Source: Atopsyche davidsoni (taxonomy: Eukaryota > Arthropoda > Insecta > Trichoptera > Hydrobiosidae). Taken from it: a DNA stretch of 64,000 nucleotides. The position numbers were made by a program, and so were the translations under genes. The notes beneath the pieces are model-generated. The model did no database searches, was not told the DNA's origin, and saw nothing but the letters and a program-made list of their open reading frames with translations. The stretch spans positions 6,650,501 through 6,714,500 of the forward strand of contig JAILWY010000025.1 of assembly GCA_022113835.1 (NCBI GenBank), written 5' to 3'. Every line of letters begins with the position of its first letter. Position 1 is the stretch's first letter. This document shows positions 15,201 through 26,975 of the stretch, piece by piece.

Positions 15201-16733
15201 TATGTACAGGTTCAAATATCCGTGAGACGTTTGACGTAGGTTTCCTGCGATCTCCGTGTACACGAGGCAAATGCCGGAAACGTAACAAACCGTACACGGC
15301 AACACGATTCCGTCAAGATGCGTCCTCCTATCCTCACGAAAGTTTGTATTTTGGTATTTTGGCGCCCGCCGACCGTTTTACGTGTGCCCGCCGCTGTGCG
15401 ACCACGATCAAAAATGATTTAAGTTTATAATAAAATGTTATGAAAAAAAATTATATTTAGTAATTAAACAGAGAAATAAAAGCGAATAAATTATATTTTT
15501 ATATCAATAATAATATATGTACTATTGACTATGTCCATTAAAAAATTAATGGCGCCCGCCGCCCGACCGGCATTCAAGAATGTGCTCTTGGGTGGAAAAA
15601 GGTTGGGGACCCCTTTTATAGATCATAGGTTCCCAAAGTGGTCAAAATCGACCACCAGGGGTCGATGACAGCGAAAAATTAAATTGGGGGTCCACTAACT
15701 GTGAATGGGGGTCTACAAGAGTGGATTCCATGGGCCATGTTGGCCACGATATGCACGTTGAGTTAACACAACTGAACGACTATTTTCAATGTACAGCGTC
15801 ACTATTTCAGTGTGAGGCATGGTTATAATTGTACTGAATTAATGTTTCAAAAAATGTTTACTCAAGTCAATCGGTTCATAAATGTCAAAGATATTCAATG
15901 TTTACATACCGACATAAAATATGGCGCACCCTGTATATCAGATGTCAAAAATATATGTTTGAAGTTGATGACTTTTATAAAAATTCAATATTAGCAAGAC
16001 AAGGGTTTACGAAAAACGGGAAAACTCAACAAGGGGTCGACGGGACAAAATAGTTTGGGAACCTATGCCGTAGATCGTATATACGAGTACAAACACTAAC
16101 TAATATATACTCAAGCAATATTAATATAATAAATATATCAATAAGAAATGTCCCCGCGGATTGCAAATCGGTACGACGGTGCGAGCACCGGCTTATGGAT
16201 TTACGTCGGCATAGCAACAAGGCAGGGCTCGACCGTTATAGACCTGAAATCGATCAAGGTCTTATAACGTATGTATGATCCAAGCCGGTAGGGAGCATCG
16301 ATTTGCATTTCAACATGGCGCCCAAAAGAACAAAAAAAAAAAACAAAAGCAAACGCCGTTTTTTCAAAATGTCTAAAAAATATACATACACCGCAAAATC
16401 GAGAATCTCCCTGCAACTTCCGTTCAATAATGCATGCCAGTGGTCTCCAAACATTATTTGGCTCGCCACCTGTTCTAGCAATAATATATTATATAAAAAA
16501 ATATATTAAAAATCTCTGGTTGGTTAGACTCTACCGTTTATTTTATTATTTTAGCAAACTGACCGTAGTATGTCCAAATCAGTGGCGTGCGGTCCATATA
16601 AAAGCAGAATAAAAATCATTGAAACTTATTTAAAAATTTTAATAGTATAAAACAATTAAAAAAAAAAAAAACCTATGCGATTTTTATTTCAGCAAACTGA
16701 TCACAGGTAAAACCGAACCGGGCTGCGGTGACT

Positions 16734-16771
<38 letters not shown>

Positions 16772-19700
16772 CACATAGTTTAATACATACATCGGGTCTT
16801 ACTAACCTAACCTCATATCAATAAAATACATATTATAAAAATATGAATCGTTTTAATTTATACGGATTTTTTTTACGGTAAAATACGGTATTTCCAATTT
16901 GGCAAACTGACCACAGGTAATGCCGGACCGGCCGGTAACTTTCTATATCTATTATGTACAAAATACTCTAGCAGGGCAAGAGTGAAAGTAAAAAGCAGTC
17001 GAACCAGTATTTGGATCAACGCTTACCTAATTGTGGTAATAATGCCTCCGTGGAAGATGTGATACTTCAGCTCTGGCGAAGCGTCCCGAATGCTTAACCC
17101 TCTGAAGCCCAGAAGGATTGTTAAATTCCAATATTTCCTCAAAGTTACACTGAAGATGCGTTCCTTGGAAAACCGCGTTATATGTGAAACCGTGTAAATC
17201 GAAAACAAACTAAAATGTGCATATTTCTACGTAAATAAAACTAAATATATATTTTTAAATATAAAGGTTACGACGTCACTTTCATCAGTGGTTCAAGTTC
17301 GATGTAAGATGAATAATAAACAATTTCAGATCTTTCAGGAACCTTGCCAATGAAATCCGGTTTTTAATCAAATCTTTAAGGAGCGTTTAATAATATCTCG
17401 ATTTTAATTAAGATTCGGCTCATTTCAGACTTTTCTTCATCAGGATCACCCGCAATGCTGAACAAATTTTAAAAACCGTGAAAGTATCGTGTAAATAGCT
17501 GTAAAAAAGTAAATATTACGAAAATATCACCACGATTATATTATTAAGCATTTTAGGGTGTATTTATAAAAAAATGTACAGAAACACTTTTAGTATGTTT
17601 AAATACAAGCAACGCTTTATTTCATGAGTAAACTGCACGCCACTGCTAAGTTATACACGATTTCAAAAATTCCCATAAATTAATTTATATGGACGGACCC
17701 ACCCCATAATTAAAATCTTAAACGACTTTATATTTATTAATGTGTTTTATAATTTGTGTAATTTGCTTTTGTATTTATTAATTAATTATTTTTTTTACTG
17801 TCTTAGCATCCGCCCCTCAAAGGGTTAAGGGCGGGTCGGATTAACTGTAATATAGGGTAGGAAATCACCACAGATCGAAATAATATTTACGGGGTTTTAA
17901 TTATTTGACGTTATAAATTTTACTTTTAATATGTATATAACGTGCCAAAAATTGGAGAAACGACGAGAAAAACGGTCGATTTTTTTTTCACGACACTTTT
18001 GGAATTGCCAAAATGTTATGTGGAAAATGGATCTGTTTAAGTGAAAACTACGTTTTTTTTTTTTTTTAAATATAATATTTAGTAATAATCATTAGTAAAG
18101 TATTTTTAATTACTTATATGTAATGATATTATAATGATATGATATTTTATGATTTTGAGTGAATCGATTACTATATATATAATATTTTTAACAGAAAGTA
18201 TTAAAGAAAAAAAAATATTTTTAGTTATTTATTTTTAGGCGAAACTAGTCGCAAAACGAAAAAAAAGTGAAAAACCAATAAAAATATTTGTTTTATTTAA
18301 ATATACATTTTTAATATTAATACGTTACATATGTGTGTGTGTAAAGAAAAAACTGGCCACCGAGATAACAAGAAAATCCAGTTTCCATACAGCGCGGCAC
18401 AAAACTGTTAGTAAAAAAAAATAAATACCTCTTTGCATACATAATTACAAAAATCTAAGCAAGTCATCTCGGACAGCTTCAGAATATATTATAAAAAAAA
18501 AGAAAAACATAATAGAGTTATGTGGAACTATTTTATTTATTTATGCCATATTATTATGTATACAAAGACCTTAGATATCTCAAAAGTTATATTATATTTA
18601 AATGTCTAGGCTTGCATGAAAATCTATTATATTTTGCAGGAAATAAAAACTATTCAAGAAAAAACTGTTTTTAATGTAGATGCAATAGAGCAAATTCCGG
18701 AAACGTACCGAGTAATATTTACTAACTCCGTTTGGTTTTACGAATAGCTTATTGGCTCAAAGGTCAGGCACTCGATCAAGAGTTCTCCGGGTCGATTCGC
18801 ATCCCGACAGGTGAATCCCGAACTGATGAATTAGTCCCATGCATAATTTTATCGAGACAATTGTAAAAAATTATGTCTCTAAATTTGGCAAATTTGTTGC
18901 AATAAATAAAAAAATTTGTACTATACATTTTACATATTTTATTGCATATTTTCTGCAACTTAAGAAAACTATGCAAAATAGCTAAATACAGTATCGTTTT
19001 TGTGAATTTATTTTTTTACTCTTTAGTCGCTGCGCAAATGCACGAAAATCACGAGCACTTCCGGGAAAAATATAAAAAATGGCAGTGTCGATTAATTGGA
19101 TGAATTGCGGGCGGTCAATTGAGAGCACTCGCAAGACCGGGCGCGTTCCTGGAATCTCTTTGTTGAAATGCAAAGCGACATTCTCAAGTGTGGATTGTTT
19201 TCCACTACCGACTGTACCGGGAATGGATATTTCTAATTAAATAAATCGTTTTTTAGAATGGCAGCGCTCAACAGCCCATGAGACTGCAAAACGCAGTGTT
19301 TGGTAAATATTCAGCACTACCCTTACTCGGTCGTGGGTTTGATATTCATGGAAGAAATTCCTTATGCGATATGCCCTTAAAAATAATGATGAGCAAAATC
19401 AAACAATCGATTATGAGAAATAAAAAATTCGTTTGAATAAATCAATAAATTAATCAATGAACAAACGAACATAAATGAACATGAAAAATTATTTCTTATA
19501 AAAATAAATATTTTCAAGAATTACAACGCTCAGCGGGCATTTGAGTTGGTTTGGTTTCTTGGGTGTCGAGGAAGATATAAAGAAAGTACGAATAATCGAG
19601 AATTTTAGTAACGACATTCAGTTTTATAAATCCCTTGCAAGGGATGAAACGCAGGGTCAAATATAATTTTTACAAATACAATAAGCAAGGCAAAAAGAGG

Positions 19701-22700
19701 TTATATATTTATTTGGTAAAATTAATTAACAATTCGCGGTTGAAAAGGTTATTTTTTTTTAATTGGTTTGATGTGTGTATGAACGTTGAATGCAGATAAC
19801 CGGTTAACAAGACTTGGGTGAAAATTACGAACCATCTGATGAATCGATAATTATTATTAAACCGATTATGTCCACCACTAACGCAGAACCTAATTTCGGT
19901 AGTCTATGGATGGAAGTGACCGTGCGTTTATAATTTCCTGGTCTATTATCTGATTTCGGGTCTATATATATATAAATGAAATAAAACAGTTGCTAGTATG
20001 ATAAACAGTAACTAGTAGTGCGTATGTATATTGAAGTGTTTGTAGGTATGTTAGAATCACCCTGTATAATTTAATTGCAGTTGATAATTTATAAAACGGA
20101 GTAAATTGCGGCGGTGAAGTACTTAATAAATAATATCATTAGAATATACCGTCATTTATAAATAGTTCGCAATACCTTGAAGATAGCAAGTGATAAACAC
20201 TTCAATACCGAGAAATTGTAATAAAACAAATCCCCTGAGACTTATTATAGCAAATATTGTGAAATTAAACTGCTATTAAAATTTAAATACGAAATTATGT
20301 GTTAATGGAGGAACTTTTCATTGATGTGGTTTTGCAAAAACTTAAACCATTTTGATATACGAACCAAACTAGTTTCAAAGCATATCATAAAAATGTCACT
20401 GAAAAATATTGGAATTTTACGGCATTTGCATTCCTAGAGCTGTTGAATTTTATCTCGGAGTTGATACCATTCAGAGCATATACATACAGGCTTCAGTGCG
20501 AGTCACAAAACCTGTTATATAGTCTACAACGCTAATTTTATAACATATCGAGGCGCACGAGTCATACGCATTGCAAACAAAGTTGCAACGGGGGACTATT
20601 ATTGAACACCTTTCAATAAAAATAGATCTTAATAATATTTTTATTTATTCAAGTATTTGATATAAAGAGTATACAAATCCACATTATAATGATTGCCAAA
20701 TAAAAACAAATCTATTAAATTATCAAAATCATTTGATGAACTCATTGAATATTTAAAAAATGTTATTACGTGATAATCGTTAAAAAGACTCCAATTAAAA
20801 AGTAAACAAATATAATTTGCAATATTTTCACTAATTAAAATGAGATAAATCGGTTCGAATAAATATAAACATTTCAATCTATTACGCCCAAATTTAAATT
20901 AATTGCATTTTTGTCGATTTTGGATTCACATTGGGTGATAATAACAATAATAATATTGGAATTCATTTTAGAGGGTGCGTTATGTTTGTTTGGTCATACA
21001 TACTAGTCTAACCCGTTGCATCCTTGTTTGCACATCAAAATACTAAATTAACCGGAAGATCTGGTTGAAAATTTCCGGCCGAAATCAAGCTCATCGTGAA
21101 AATCAAAGATACCCGATTTAGCTCAAGATTCAATAGAAAAGTAAAAAAATTAATATTAAATATATTTAAAAAATATCCCGTTCTTTCGGTTTGAAAACAA
21201 TTAATTAAACAGGTTTAATTTGTAGTAGTCTATTTATAAATACAAAAAATATGAACTAGGTTATTATTATTATACATTGGCAAGTTTTGAAAGTCAGGCT
21301 AATTTAATCAATAGTTCTCCGGTGCTCAAGATGTAAACAAAAAAATTATATAATAAAGTATTATCTTCTGCACGACGTTATCCGTATTTTATGTAATGAT
21401 AGGCCACGGGCCAATTCATCACAGTCAGCGATACAGCCTTCTGGACTTCTATCAGCATGTGCGGACACTGCTGCAAGTTCGAAAGTTTTTTATTTGGACT
21501 GACAAGAGAATTTACAGATTTACTCAAGCAATATTTTGTTTAAATAAACTAAATGCACTTGTGTCGGATCGAAATCGAAATGCTAGCCTGATATGGACAG
21601 AGAATCAACGCCGGCTGTTTCTACAACTATGTGTGAACCAAAATAAAAAGCAGACCGTGTATAATATGGTACCACAGTCTAACGTCGACGACGAATCATT
21701 AGGTCAAGAGCAATTACCTGAAGAAGCCTTCGTGCTGGACCATGTGGCGGAGGGTGCCGATGACTGTAGTGTTTGTGGTGACCCCCAACGACTGCATGCG
21801 AGTCTGAAAAACACAATCACACAACGTCAGTATCAACAATAAACTCAAGGAATAAAATTATTAATCCGACATGCATATAGCACAATTGACGTGGAGACAT
21901 TATTGCTATAAAATATATTTAAAGCCTGCGCAGTCCTATATTACGTATATAAGCGATGATAATAATCAAACAATACTTATAGTCACAATAAATATATGCT
22001 TAAATTACTGCATTCTTTAAAAAGTTAATGTGCACGTAAATATGATCTGAATCGCTGAAGTCCTATTTTTATTGCTTTTATTATCTGTAATAATATAAAT
22101 TTATTTTTCTGTCATCACTGTAATCAATACCTAGAACACGAAGAGGAAAGCCAATCAAGGTGGGAAATTCCTATGATGAATCATCACCTTCATAGCATCA
22201 ATGCAGTGTACGTCTATGAATTCCTAATTAACTATCAATGAGAATCATTGTGGCAATTTCGATAATTTAATAACACTAAATAAATAAAATGGCAACTATT
22301 TAAATAAGTAATATATTATCAATACTTATGATTTACTAGTATAAATTATGATGCTTATGCATCTTGTATTAGCAATAAATGTCTCTCTTCGCATTTCTTG
22401 TTGACTTTCATTAAACTGGATATAATTTATGGAATTCTTATTAAAGGTGCCGTGAGAGTCGTCGCTTCACAACTCTGACAGTGCATGAGCGTCTATGTAT
22501 TCCTTTTGGGAGTTTAAGGAGACGTGTTGTTACTCGTCTGTCCTCCCGTGTGCCGCATAAGCTGAAGTTTTCTATTGTTGACTGAGGGGCTGTTTTATTT
22601 AAACTATTTCCATGAAATAGTTAATAAAACAATATATAGACACAAAAAGATATTAAATTGAAAATACGTTAAAAACGATAAGCATAAAAATAAAGTTATA

Positions 22701-25700
22701 AATGTTAAAAATCAAGAGTTATAAACACATTCCCTAAACTCGAATTGCAGCCTCTCCCACTAAAAGGTCCATTGTACGTCTTATCAAATAAATAATAACG
22801 TTGATTTCTTATTTCATACTGGTGACAATAACGTGTCTTTCAATTTATGTGATTAAGCATATTTTTTCACACATTGAAAACGATTAAAGAAAACTCTCAG
22901 AAAATATCATCATGACTTGTGAGGGATCCCTCACAAGTCACGATGATATTTTCTGAGAGTTTTCTTTAATCGTTTTCAATGTGTGAAAAAATATGCTTAA
23001 TCACATAAACATACTAATACCTGCATGGGTAAATAAATACGCATCCTGATTAACATTAATCTAAAATTAATATAAGTGTCTTTCAATGCCAGCACAAGAC
23101 ATGATAAATAAAAAAACAAACCAAAATAATCGTTATCTGCTAGCCGTCGGGCTATTAAGTGGGTTTGTCAGTGCGCAAGGGCCTTGCATATTTAGTGCTT
23201 GGCCGGTGGGTGACTCAATGGAGACAGATCCATGGGAAGAATTAGATTAATTTAAACAGCCGTAGCCGAGCGCGGCTCACCTAGACAGTACTCCCGACAC
23301 GGCCCATTCATTACTGCCCAAGGCTGCAGACCAGCAGATAGCACGCCATTCATTTGGCTCCGACAGATTCACCGACAGTGCCGATGATTTTAACCGGGCA
23401 GCTTACTCGAGACAGCGTTAAAAATGTGAATCTCATAATTGATAATAATTTACTATGCACTTCATATCTACATTTTAACTTTTCTTATATTATTGTCGGA
23501 TATACCATAAGTGGTACCAACTATTCTAATAATATTACTAATATTAATTTGTATTATATTTTAAATTTAAATCTTCACGAGAAAACAACAATGAATCGAT
23601 GAACGTTTGGTTTTTAAAACCTATTGATTGAGATTTCATTGCATTAGGCGACTCGTCATTCTTGGAGTTTGGATGACGTTGCATCGTTGCGTTCAGAATC
23701 CAACGCATTCAACATACTATCTGAAAAGCATCAATTTTCTGAATTTAACTTGCATGATTTCATTAATATTGTCGGCTTGGTTTTAAATTGATATCCATCT
23801 TTTCAACAGAAATGCGCAAAATAAACACAATGATAAAAACTGCAGCTCACTAATGAGCATTATCATAAGAAATGGCAAAGCTATATTGTAAAGTAATTAA
23901 ACCCGGAAGATTAAATGAAACTTATCACAATGATGATTGTAATCACTATATCATTGGCTTATTGATTCTCACCGATAATTGATATTGACATGATGACAAG
24001 ATGGTGCAGGAAATAAGGGCCTTATCTAATCTAGTAGTGGCCGCGGTGACAAACCAAACACACGGATGAGGCCATCTTATGATATCATCAACAACCATTA
24101 CTCGCTTTCAGAAGAAAATATCTCATAGGCATTTAGATACATTGATCCTATCTTGGTGAAAGTAAAACAATTACAAAATGAATTTATTAACGCTCCAATT
24201 TTTTTTATAGTTAGCGTTTTCGCCCTTCACGGTCAGTCCTAATAAAGCAATATTTAAAGAATACAAATATGTTAAGTCCCCATCAATCGGTTTGTAAACT
24301 AGATAATGGGGAAAGAATTATCTATTTTATAAAATAAAAGATAATAAACATGCAATATCAATTAATACTTCAGTTATTTAATTTGACATATTAATTTTCG
24401 ACAAGCCGTGATGCAATCAAGTGATCTCTGCTTCTAGCGGACGATCATCAAATGACATGCAAGCGATCACGGAAAGAACAGTAGAGATCATATGAGATAA
24501 ATGCACTTTCAACTCATCATTCGGTACCAATCGGTGCGGTGTGATATACACGACGTCCTACTACAAGCAGAACTGGCCATCATAATGCCTTTTTCGTTTA
24601 ATTTCATGCTAGTAATAGTTTTTTATATTCAGTTTTGAGTCACCCACCCAGTATTCTACTGATGTACGAGGTTCATGCACGAAAGGAGTGATATTTAGTT
24701 GGCATTACAATATGCACTGCAATGTATCTTTATAAAATTATAAAAACAACAGTCATGATAACTGCATGCTTATGAAGAAAAATAATTCTGATAAGTAAAA
24801 AATAATATTCATAATAACAGATAGTTATACGTAATTAAGTTCTGAGAAAAGCAAATAAATATGTCGATCGTATCAAGGCCGTCAACAGAAACCGCTGCGT
24901 GCTTCGTACCTATGCGTGTTTTACTGAAAAATCCCAGAGGTTGGTCTCGAAGCGTCGGAGTACCAAAAGTCAGAGTTCAACGCCCGAGATAAATTTTTTA
25001 AAACCCGAACAGCTTGTGTGAGCATATCAACGTTAAATATAATCCCATATTGTACACCATATATGTGATAATTTTTTTGAAGTTTAATGATAACTGGCAA
25101 TATTTTGGGAATGTGAAAAGCAATGCCGTCTGTGTTTACAGTTCGGGTCAAAGCCACTAAGTTCTGTTTTTTGCTAAACAAGCTTTATTCTTTTTTTTAG
25201 GATACTAAATGATATATCAAATATAATACTACTTTATGAATCAAATAATAATGTTAATCTTTATAAATAGCAATTAAAAATATATGAACTATTCAACTAC
25301 GGTAAATATGTATCATTAACATAGTGTGGTTGGCGTGCGAATTGGTAATTTTTTATCGAGCAAAAATGTAATAACTGCTGTACTTACACTTTTTAAAACA
25401 ATATTACACAGCAAACTTTGCAAAAACTGTTTATATAAAAATAAAACTGATCTAAAAGACTTTATGTCATATTTTGTATCCCAGGATAAACTACTAAGCC
25501 TTGAATTTTCATTAAAAACTGCATTCTTACTAAAACCGAGTTAACATCGTCGAATTATCTACATTGAGAATTAACGGCCTTGACCACCGAGCAAAAATAA
25601 TATACATGCAGTTCGTAGATGTACATTTAAGTGTCATTGTTTCATATTTTTATCTAGAAATTACCGGGTCATCAATGTTTTGTTGTGCTGTCAAACACGC

Positions 25701-26946
25701 GGTAATAACCGACACTCCACTAATAGTAAACACAATTTTGAGTATCACCGATTGATTAAAATACTCACAACAATGTGTGAATACTATAATTTTATGACAG
25801 TTGACTTGATGAACAAAAGTCTATTTTTATTGTTGAGTAAATATTAAATATTACTGTTAAAATGTTTAAAATCAATCAAATATTTAAAGGTGGTGTGTTA
25901 TGCTTCTTGTGCATGTCGACAGATATGAAATATGAGCACCGAGTAATATTTTGACACTTTATAAAGTTTTATGTTAAATTTGACATTAATCCTTGTGATA
26001 TCATTTAATTATTTTCACTTCAGGTTTTTTTCACACGGCAAACAAAAAAAAGCACATGAAAAAGTAGATAATTTAGTATCTGAGTGATTGTGTAACGTAT
26101 GATTCCTAACCTAAAATATCATTCCAACATTTTGCAAAAACTAACGCAATCGTGCGGTGATGAGGTTTAATATGATTATTGTAATGACTTTCATTCGATG
26201 ATTTAGAAATGATGTTAGCAGTGCGTAAAAATATCAGGATATACTAATAATTGTAACTCTAGAATGTAAACATTGCTGCACGAGACGTACTAAATAGTGC
26301 AATTGATGGGAATTTGTAATATTATTCAACATTCAATTGACCTAAATAATCAGTTGATTAACACCATGGTCAATGTCAAACAGGATCTCTGCACATTTGA
26401 CACGGCGATCTGAATGTAGATTTATAACCTATGATTACTTTTGGAAATATCTGCAATAATATATCTCATACTTTGCTCGAGGAGAGCCACGCTTGGAACG
26501 TGAAATAAATGACATAATCATCAATACACCAGCAGCAAGTACATTGTCAAAAAAGGAGCTGAACACACTGCTGGGTACGTAACATGTAACGTGCCGTGTA
26601 ACGCCCGGCTACAATCACAATATCGTTTCTTGCTGGCGTGCATCGATACGCAGAATACGCACAAATGTCGAGCGAGTCGCCCCACATTCTAGTTTCACTT
26701 TCTAGCAGAGGTTAGGTTGACACTCGGGCATGAAGGTGGATTTGGCCGAGGGGGATGTCATGCCGGGGGCTCGGGGGAGGTGTCATGCCGGGGGCTCGGC
26801 GCAGGGAGCCGGCGGCTGTCGGCGTTTACCTTGACGGAGTCCAGCGGGTACATGACGCAGTGCTCCATCACCCCCGCGATCGCTCCCGCCGTCATATGCG
26901 TGACAACATTCTGCGTCGGGAGGGTTTCATAATCCTCAAAGTTCAT
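5547..26946 (-). CDS. mfrn: Mitoferrin, mitochondrial iron carrier (whole gene, 5 coding exons)
   Basis: SLC25-family carrier that brings iron across the inner mitochondrial membrane for haem and Fe-S cluster synthesis. The CDS joins 26946-26830, 21803-21718, 11870-11740, 11196-11140 and 6289-5547. The exons sum to 1134 nt, giving 377 residues plus stop with every phase matching. Three carrier signatures are visible: PLDSVK at residues 34-39, PTEVVK at 128-133 and PLDVCK at 219-224. Family motifs include TRMQSL after the first signature, RPVRG, GAGPAHA and RLQMYNSPY. His29 and His84 probably correspond to histidines implicated in iron transport by yeast Mrs3, from memory of that family. The carrier fold ends near residue 287, followed by a hydrophilic tail of about 90 residues. 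The start chosen is the ATG of [10 protein letters not shown]; an in-frame ATG lies 11 codons upstream. Introns are 5026, 9847, 543 and 4850 bp. Confidence 0.95.
7447..7503 (+). repeat. tRNA-like SINE remnant
   Basis: An A-box-like TGGCTCATTGGTTAAATCG is followed about 43 bp later by a B-box-like AGTTCGACCCC. No cloverleaf can be closed, so this is a decayed tRNA-derived SINE head and not a tRNA gene. Confidence 0.3.
9385..9870 (-). other. Coding-like segments in mfrn intron 4, unassigned
   Basis: Two minus-strand open segments have more balanced base use than the surrounding intron. One starts [20 protein letters not shown] at 9870. The other contains [20 protein letters not shown] and ends at a stop at 9374. 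No good splice pair joins them and I recognise neither. They could be a decayed gene, a transposon fragment or chance. Confidence 0.15.
11140..11196 (-). CDS. mfrn: mfrn exon 4
   Basis: 57 nt encoding [19 protein letters not shown] and the first base of Val131. This is the start of the second carrier repeat and most of its signature. The acceptor is TTTTAG|GT and the donor GAAG|GTAATG. Confidence 0.93.
11294..11350 (-). repeat. tRNA-like SINE remnant
   Basis: The minus strand reads GTGGGTTCGAATCTCAC (a T-arm with B box), followed by a T-rich tail. It lies in mfrn intron 3, next to exon 4. Confidence 0.35.
11740..11870 (-). CDS. mfrn: mfrn exon 3
   Basis: 131 nt encoding the end of Arg68 to Tyr111 plus one base, including [20 protein letters not shown]. 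The acceptor is TTGCAG|G and the donor ATA|GTAAGTATT. GAGPAHA lies in a transmembrane helix and its His84 is a likely transport residue by analogy with Mrs3. Confidence 0.95.
12892..14119 (+). mobile_element. Helitron, internally deleted, with Rep domain remnant
   Basis: The 5' end is TCTATATATATATA and the 3' end is a GC-rich stretch (GCACGCGCCGGGTATCCCCG) followed by CTAG. The element sits between an A at 12891 and a T at 14120, as Helitrons insert into AT. The inside encodes recognisable Rep-region pieces, listed separately. At 1.2 kb it lacks the helicase and is non-autonomous. Confidence 0.85.
13230..13945 (+). pseudogene. Helitron Rep-region pseudogene
   Basis: Collinear Helitron protein blocks appear in shifting frames. 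[20 protein letters not shown] and [11 protein letters not shown] are at 13275-13415. YSIEWQKRG follows near 13462. [20 protein letters not shown] and [20 protein letters not shown] run from 13518. DGYPKYRRR is near 13690. [20 protein letters not shown] and [16 protein letters not shown] run from 13773. Frameshifts and a TGA at 13470 disable it, and the HUH His-motif after KRGL is missing. Confidence 0.85.
14930..15612. mobile_element. CpG-rich hAT-like remnant
   Basis: A GC- and CpG-rich block in an AT-rich intron. GGCGCCCGCCG occurs twice (about 15360 and 15551). It ends in GGTTGGGGACCCCT, the reverse of the AGGGGTCCCCAACC terminus common in hAT elements. The other terminus was not found, so limits are approximate. 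The open frames inside look like by-products of high GC. Confidence 0.3.
15624..16067. mobile_element. Short hAT-like element, copy 1
   Basis: 444 bp bounded by perfect 14-bp inverted ends CATAGGTTCCCAAA / TTTGGGAACCTATG. The flanking octamers TTATAGAT and CCGTAGAT share five of eight bases, suggesting a decayed 8-bp target duplication as in hAT elements. Its interior matches 62936-63605 in the opposite orientation. It carries no transposase. Confidence 0.7.
16580..17645. mobile_element. Possible DNA transposon with CAGTGGCGTGC ends
   Basis: An 11-bp inverted terminal match, CAGTGGCGTGC at 16580 and GCACGCCACTG ending at 17645. Flanking target duplications are not clear. The inside repeats a GCAAACTGA(C/T)CACAGGTAA block at about 16692 and 16903, separated by TA repeats. 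Confidence 0.35.
16737..16767. repeat. (TA)n microsatellite
   Basis: 31 bp of uninterrupted TA alternation. Confidence 0.95.
18748..18811 (+). repeat. tRNA-like SINE remnant
   Basis: TTGGCTCAAAGGTCAGGCA resembles an A box with D-arm, and GGGTCGATTCGCATCCC resembles a T-arm with B box. The internal arms do not form a tRNA. Confidence 0.35.
21718..21803 (-). CDS. mfrn: mfrn exon 2
   Basis: An 86-nt exon encoding [14 protein letters not shown] and then HEGFF, residues 40-67 plus two bases of Arg68. The acceptor is TTTTCAG|ACT and the donor AG|GTAATT. It enters in phase 0 and leaves with two bases, exactly as exon 3 requires. TRMQSL and the EGxxRP junction are mitoferrin hallmarks. A longer open frame runs on the opposite strand here and is an antisense shadow. 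Confidence 0.93.
21804..26829. other. mfrn intron 1
   Basis: 5026 bp, AT-rich. It contains the SINE-derived palindrome at 22844-23009 and, near exon 1, a direct repeat of GTCATGCCGGGGGCTCGG (about 26756 and 26780). I see no gene in it. Confidence 0.7.
22844..23009. repeat. Near-perfect 166-bp palindrome made of two SINE bodies
   Basis: Two 83-bp arms meet at GGGATCCC with no spacer. I see a single mismatch between the arms. Each arm, read outward from the centre (starting TCCCTCACAAGTCACGATG), matches the body of the SINE at 59965-60103. It is therefore a head-to-head pair lacking tRNA heads. Confidence 0.9.
26830..26946 (-). CDS. mfrn: mfrn exon 1
   Basis: Encodes residues 1-39, from [10 protein letters not shown] to the first carrier signature PLDSVK. 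The donor is AAG|GTAAAC and the exon ends in phase 0. The upstream in-frame ATG at 26979 would add eleven residues ([11 protein letters not shown]). It sits at or just upstream of a TCAGT initiator-like site, so the inner ATG is preferred. Confidence 0.92.
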
Positions 26947-26970
26947 AATACTCTCGGGGCGGATAGCGAC

Positions 26971-26975
26971 ACTGA
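26971..26975 (-). promoter_or_regulatory. Initiator-like TCAGT upstream of mfrn ATG
   Basis: On the minus strand, TCAGT matches the arthropod initiator consensus. It lies about 27 nt before the chosen ATG, in a CpG-rich stretch of roughly 26.7-27.15 kb. A transcript starting here would exclude the upstream ATG at 26979. Inference only; no TATA box is seen at -30. Confidence 0.3.

Larger units (their letters stand above)
11871..21717. other. mfrn intron 2
   Basis: 9847 bp. It holds a deleted Helitron (12892-14119), CpG-rich hAT-like remnants (about 14930-15612), a complete short hAT-like element (15624-16067), a TIR element (16580-17645), a TA microsatellite and a tRNA-like remnant near 18748. 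The rest is AT-rich and I see no gene in it. Confidence 0.7.

Noticed and set aside
15077..15430. 117-codon plus-strand frame rich in Pro and Arg
   Set aside because: It falls in the CpG-rich hAT-like remnant and has the composition of unselected GC-rich DNA.
17023..17208. Minus-strand open segment ending [18 protein letters not shown] before a GTAAGC donor, considered as mfrn exon 2
   Set aside because: It lacks TRMQSL and the EGxxRP block, and has no acceptor in the right phase. The exon at 21718-21803 fits on both counts.
21396..21842. 148-codon plus-strand open frame
   Set aside because: It overlaps mfrn exon 2 on the other strand and matches nothing known. It is an antisense shadow plus chance.
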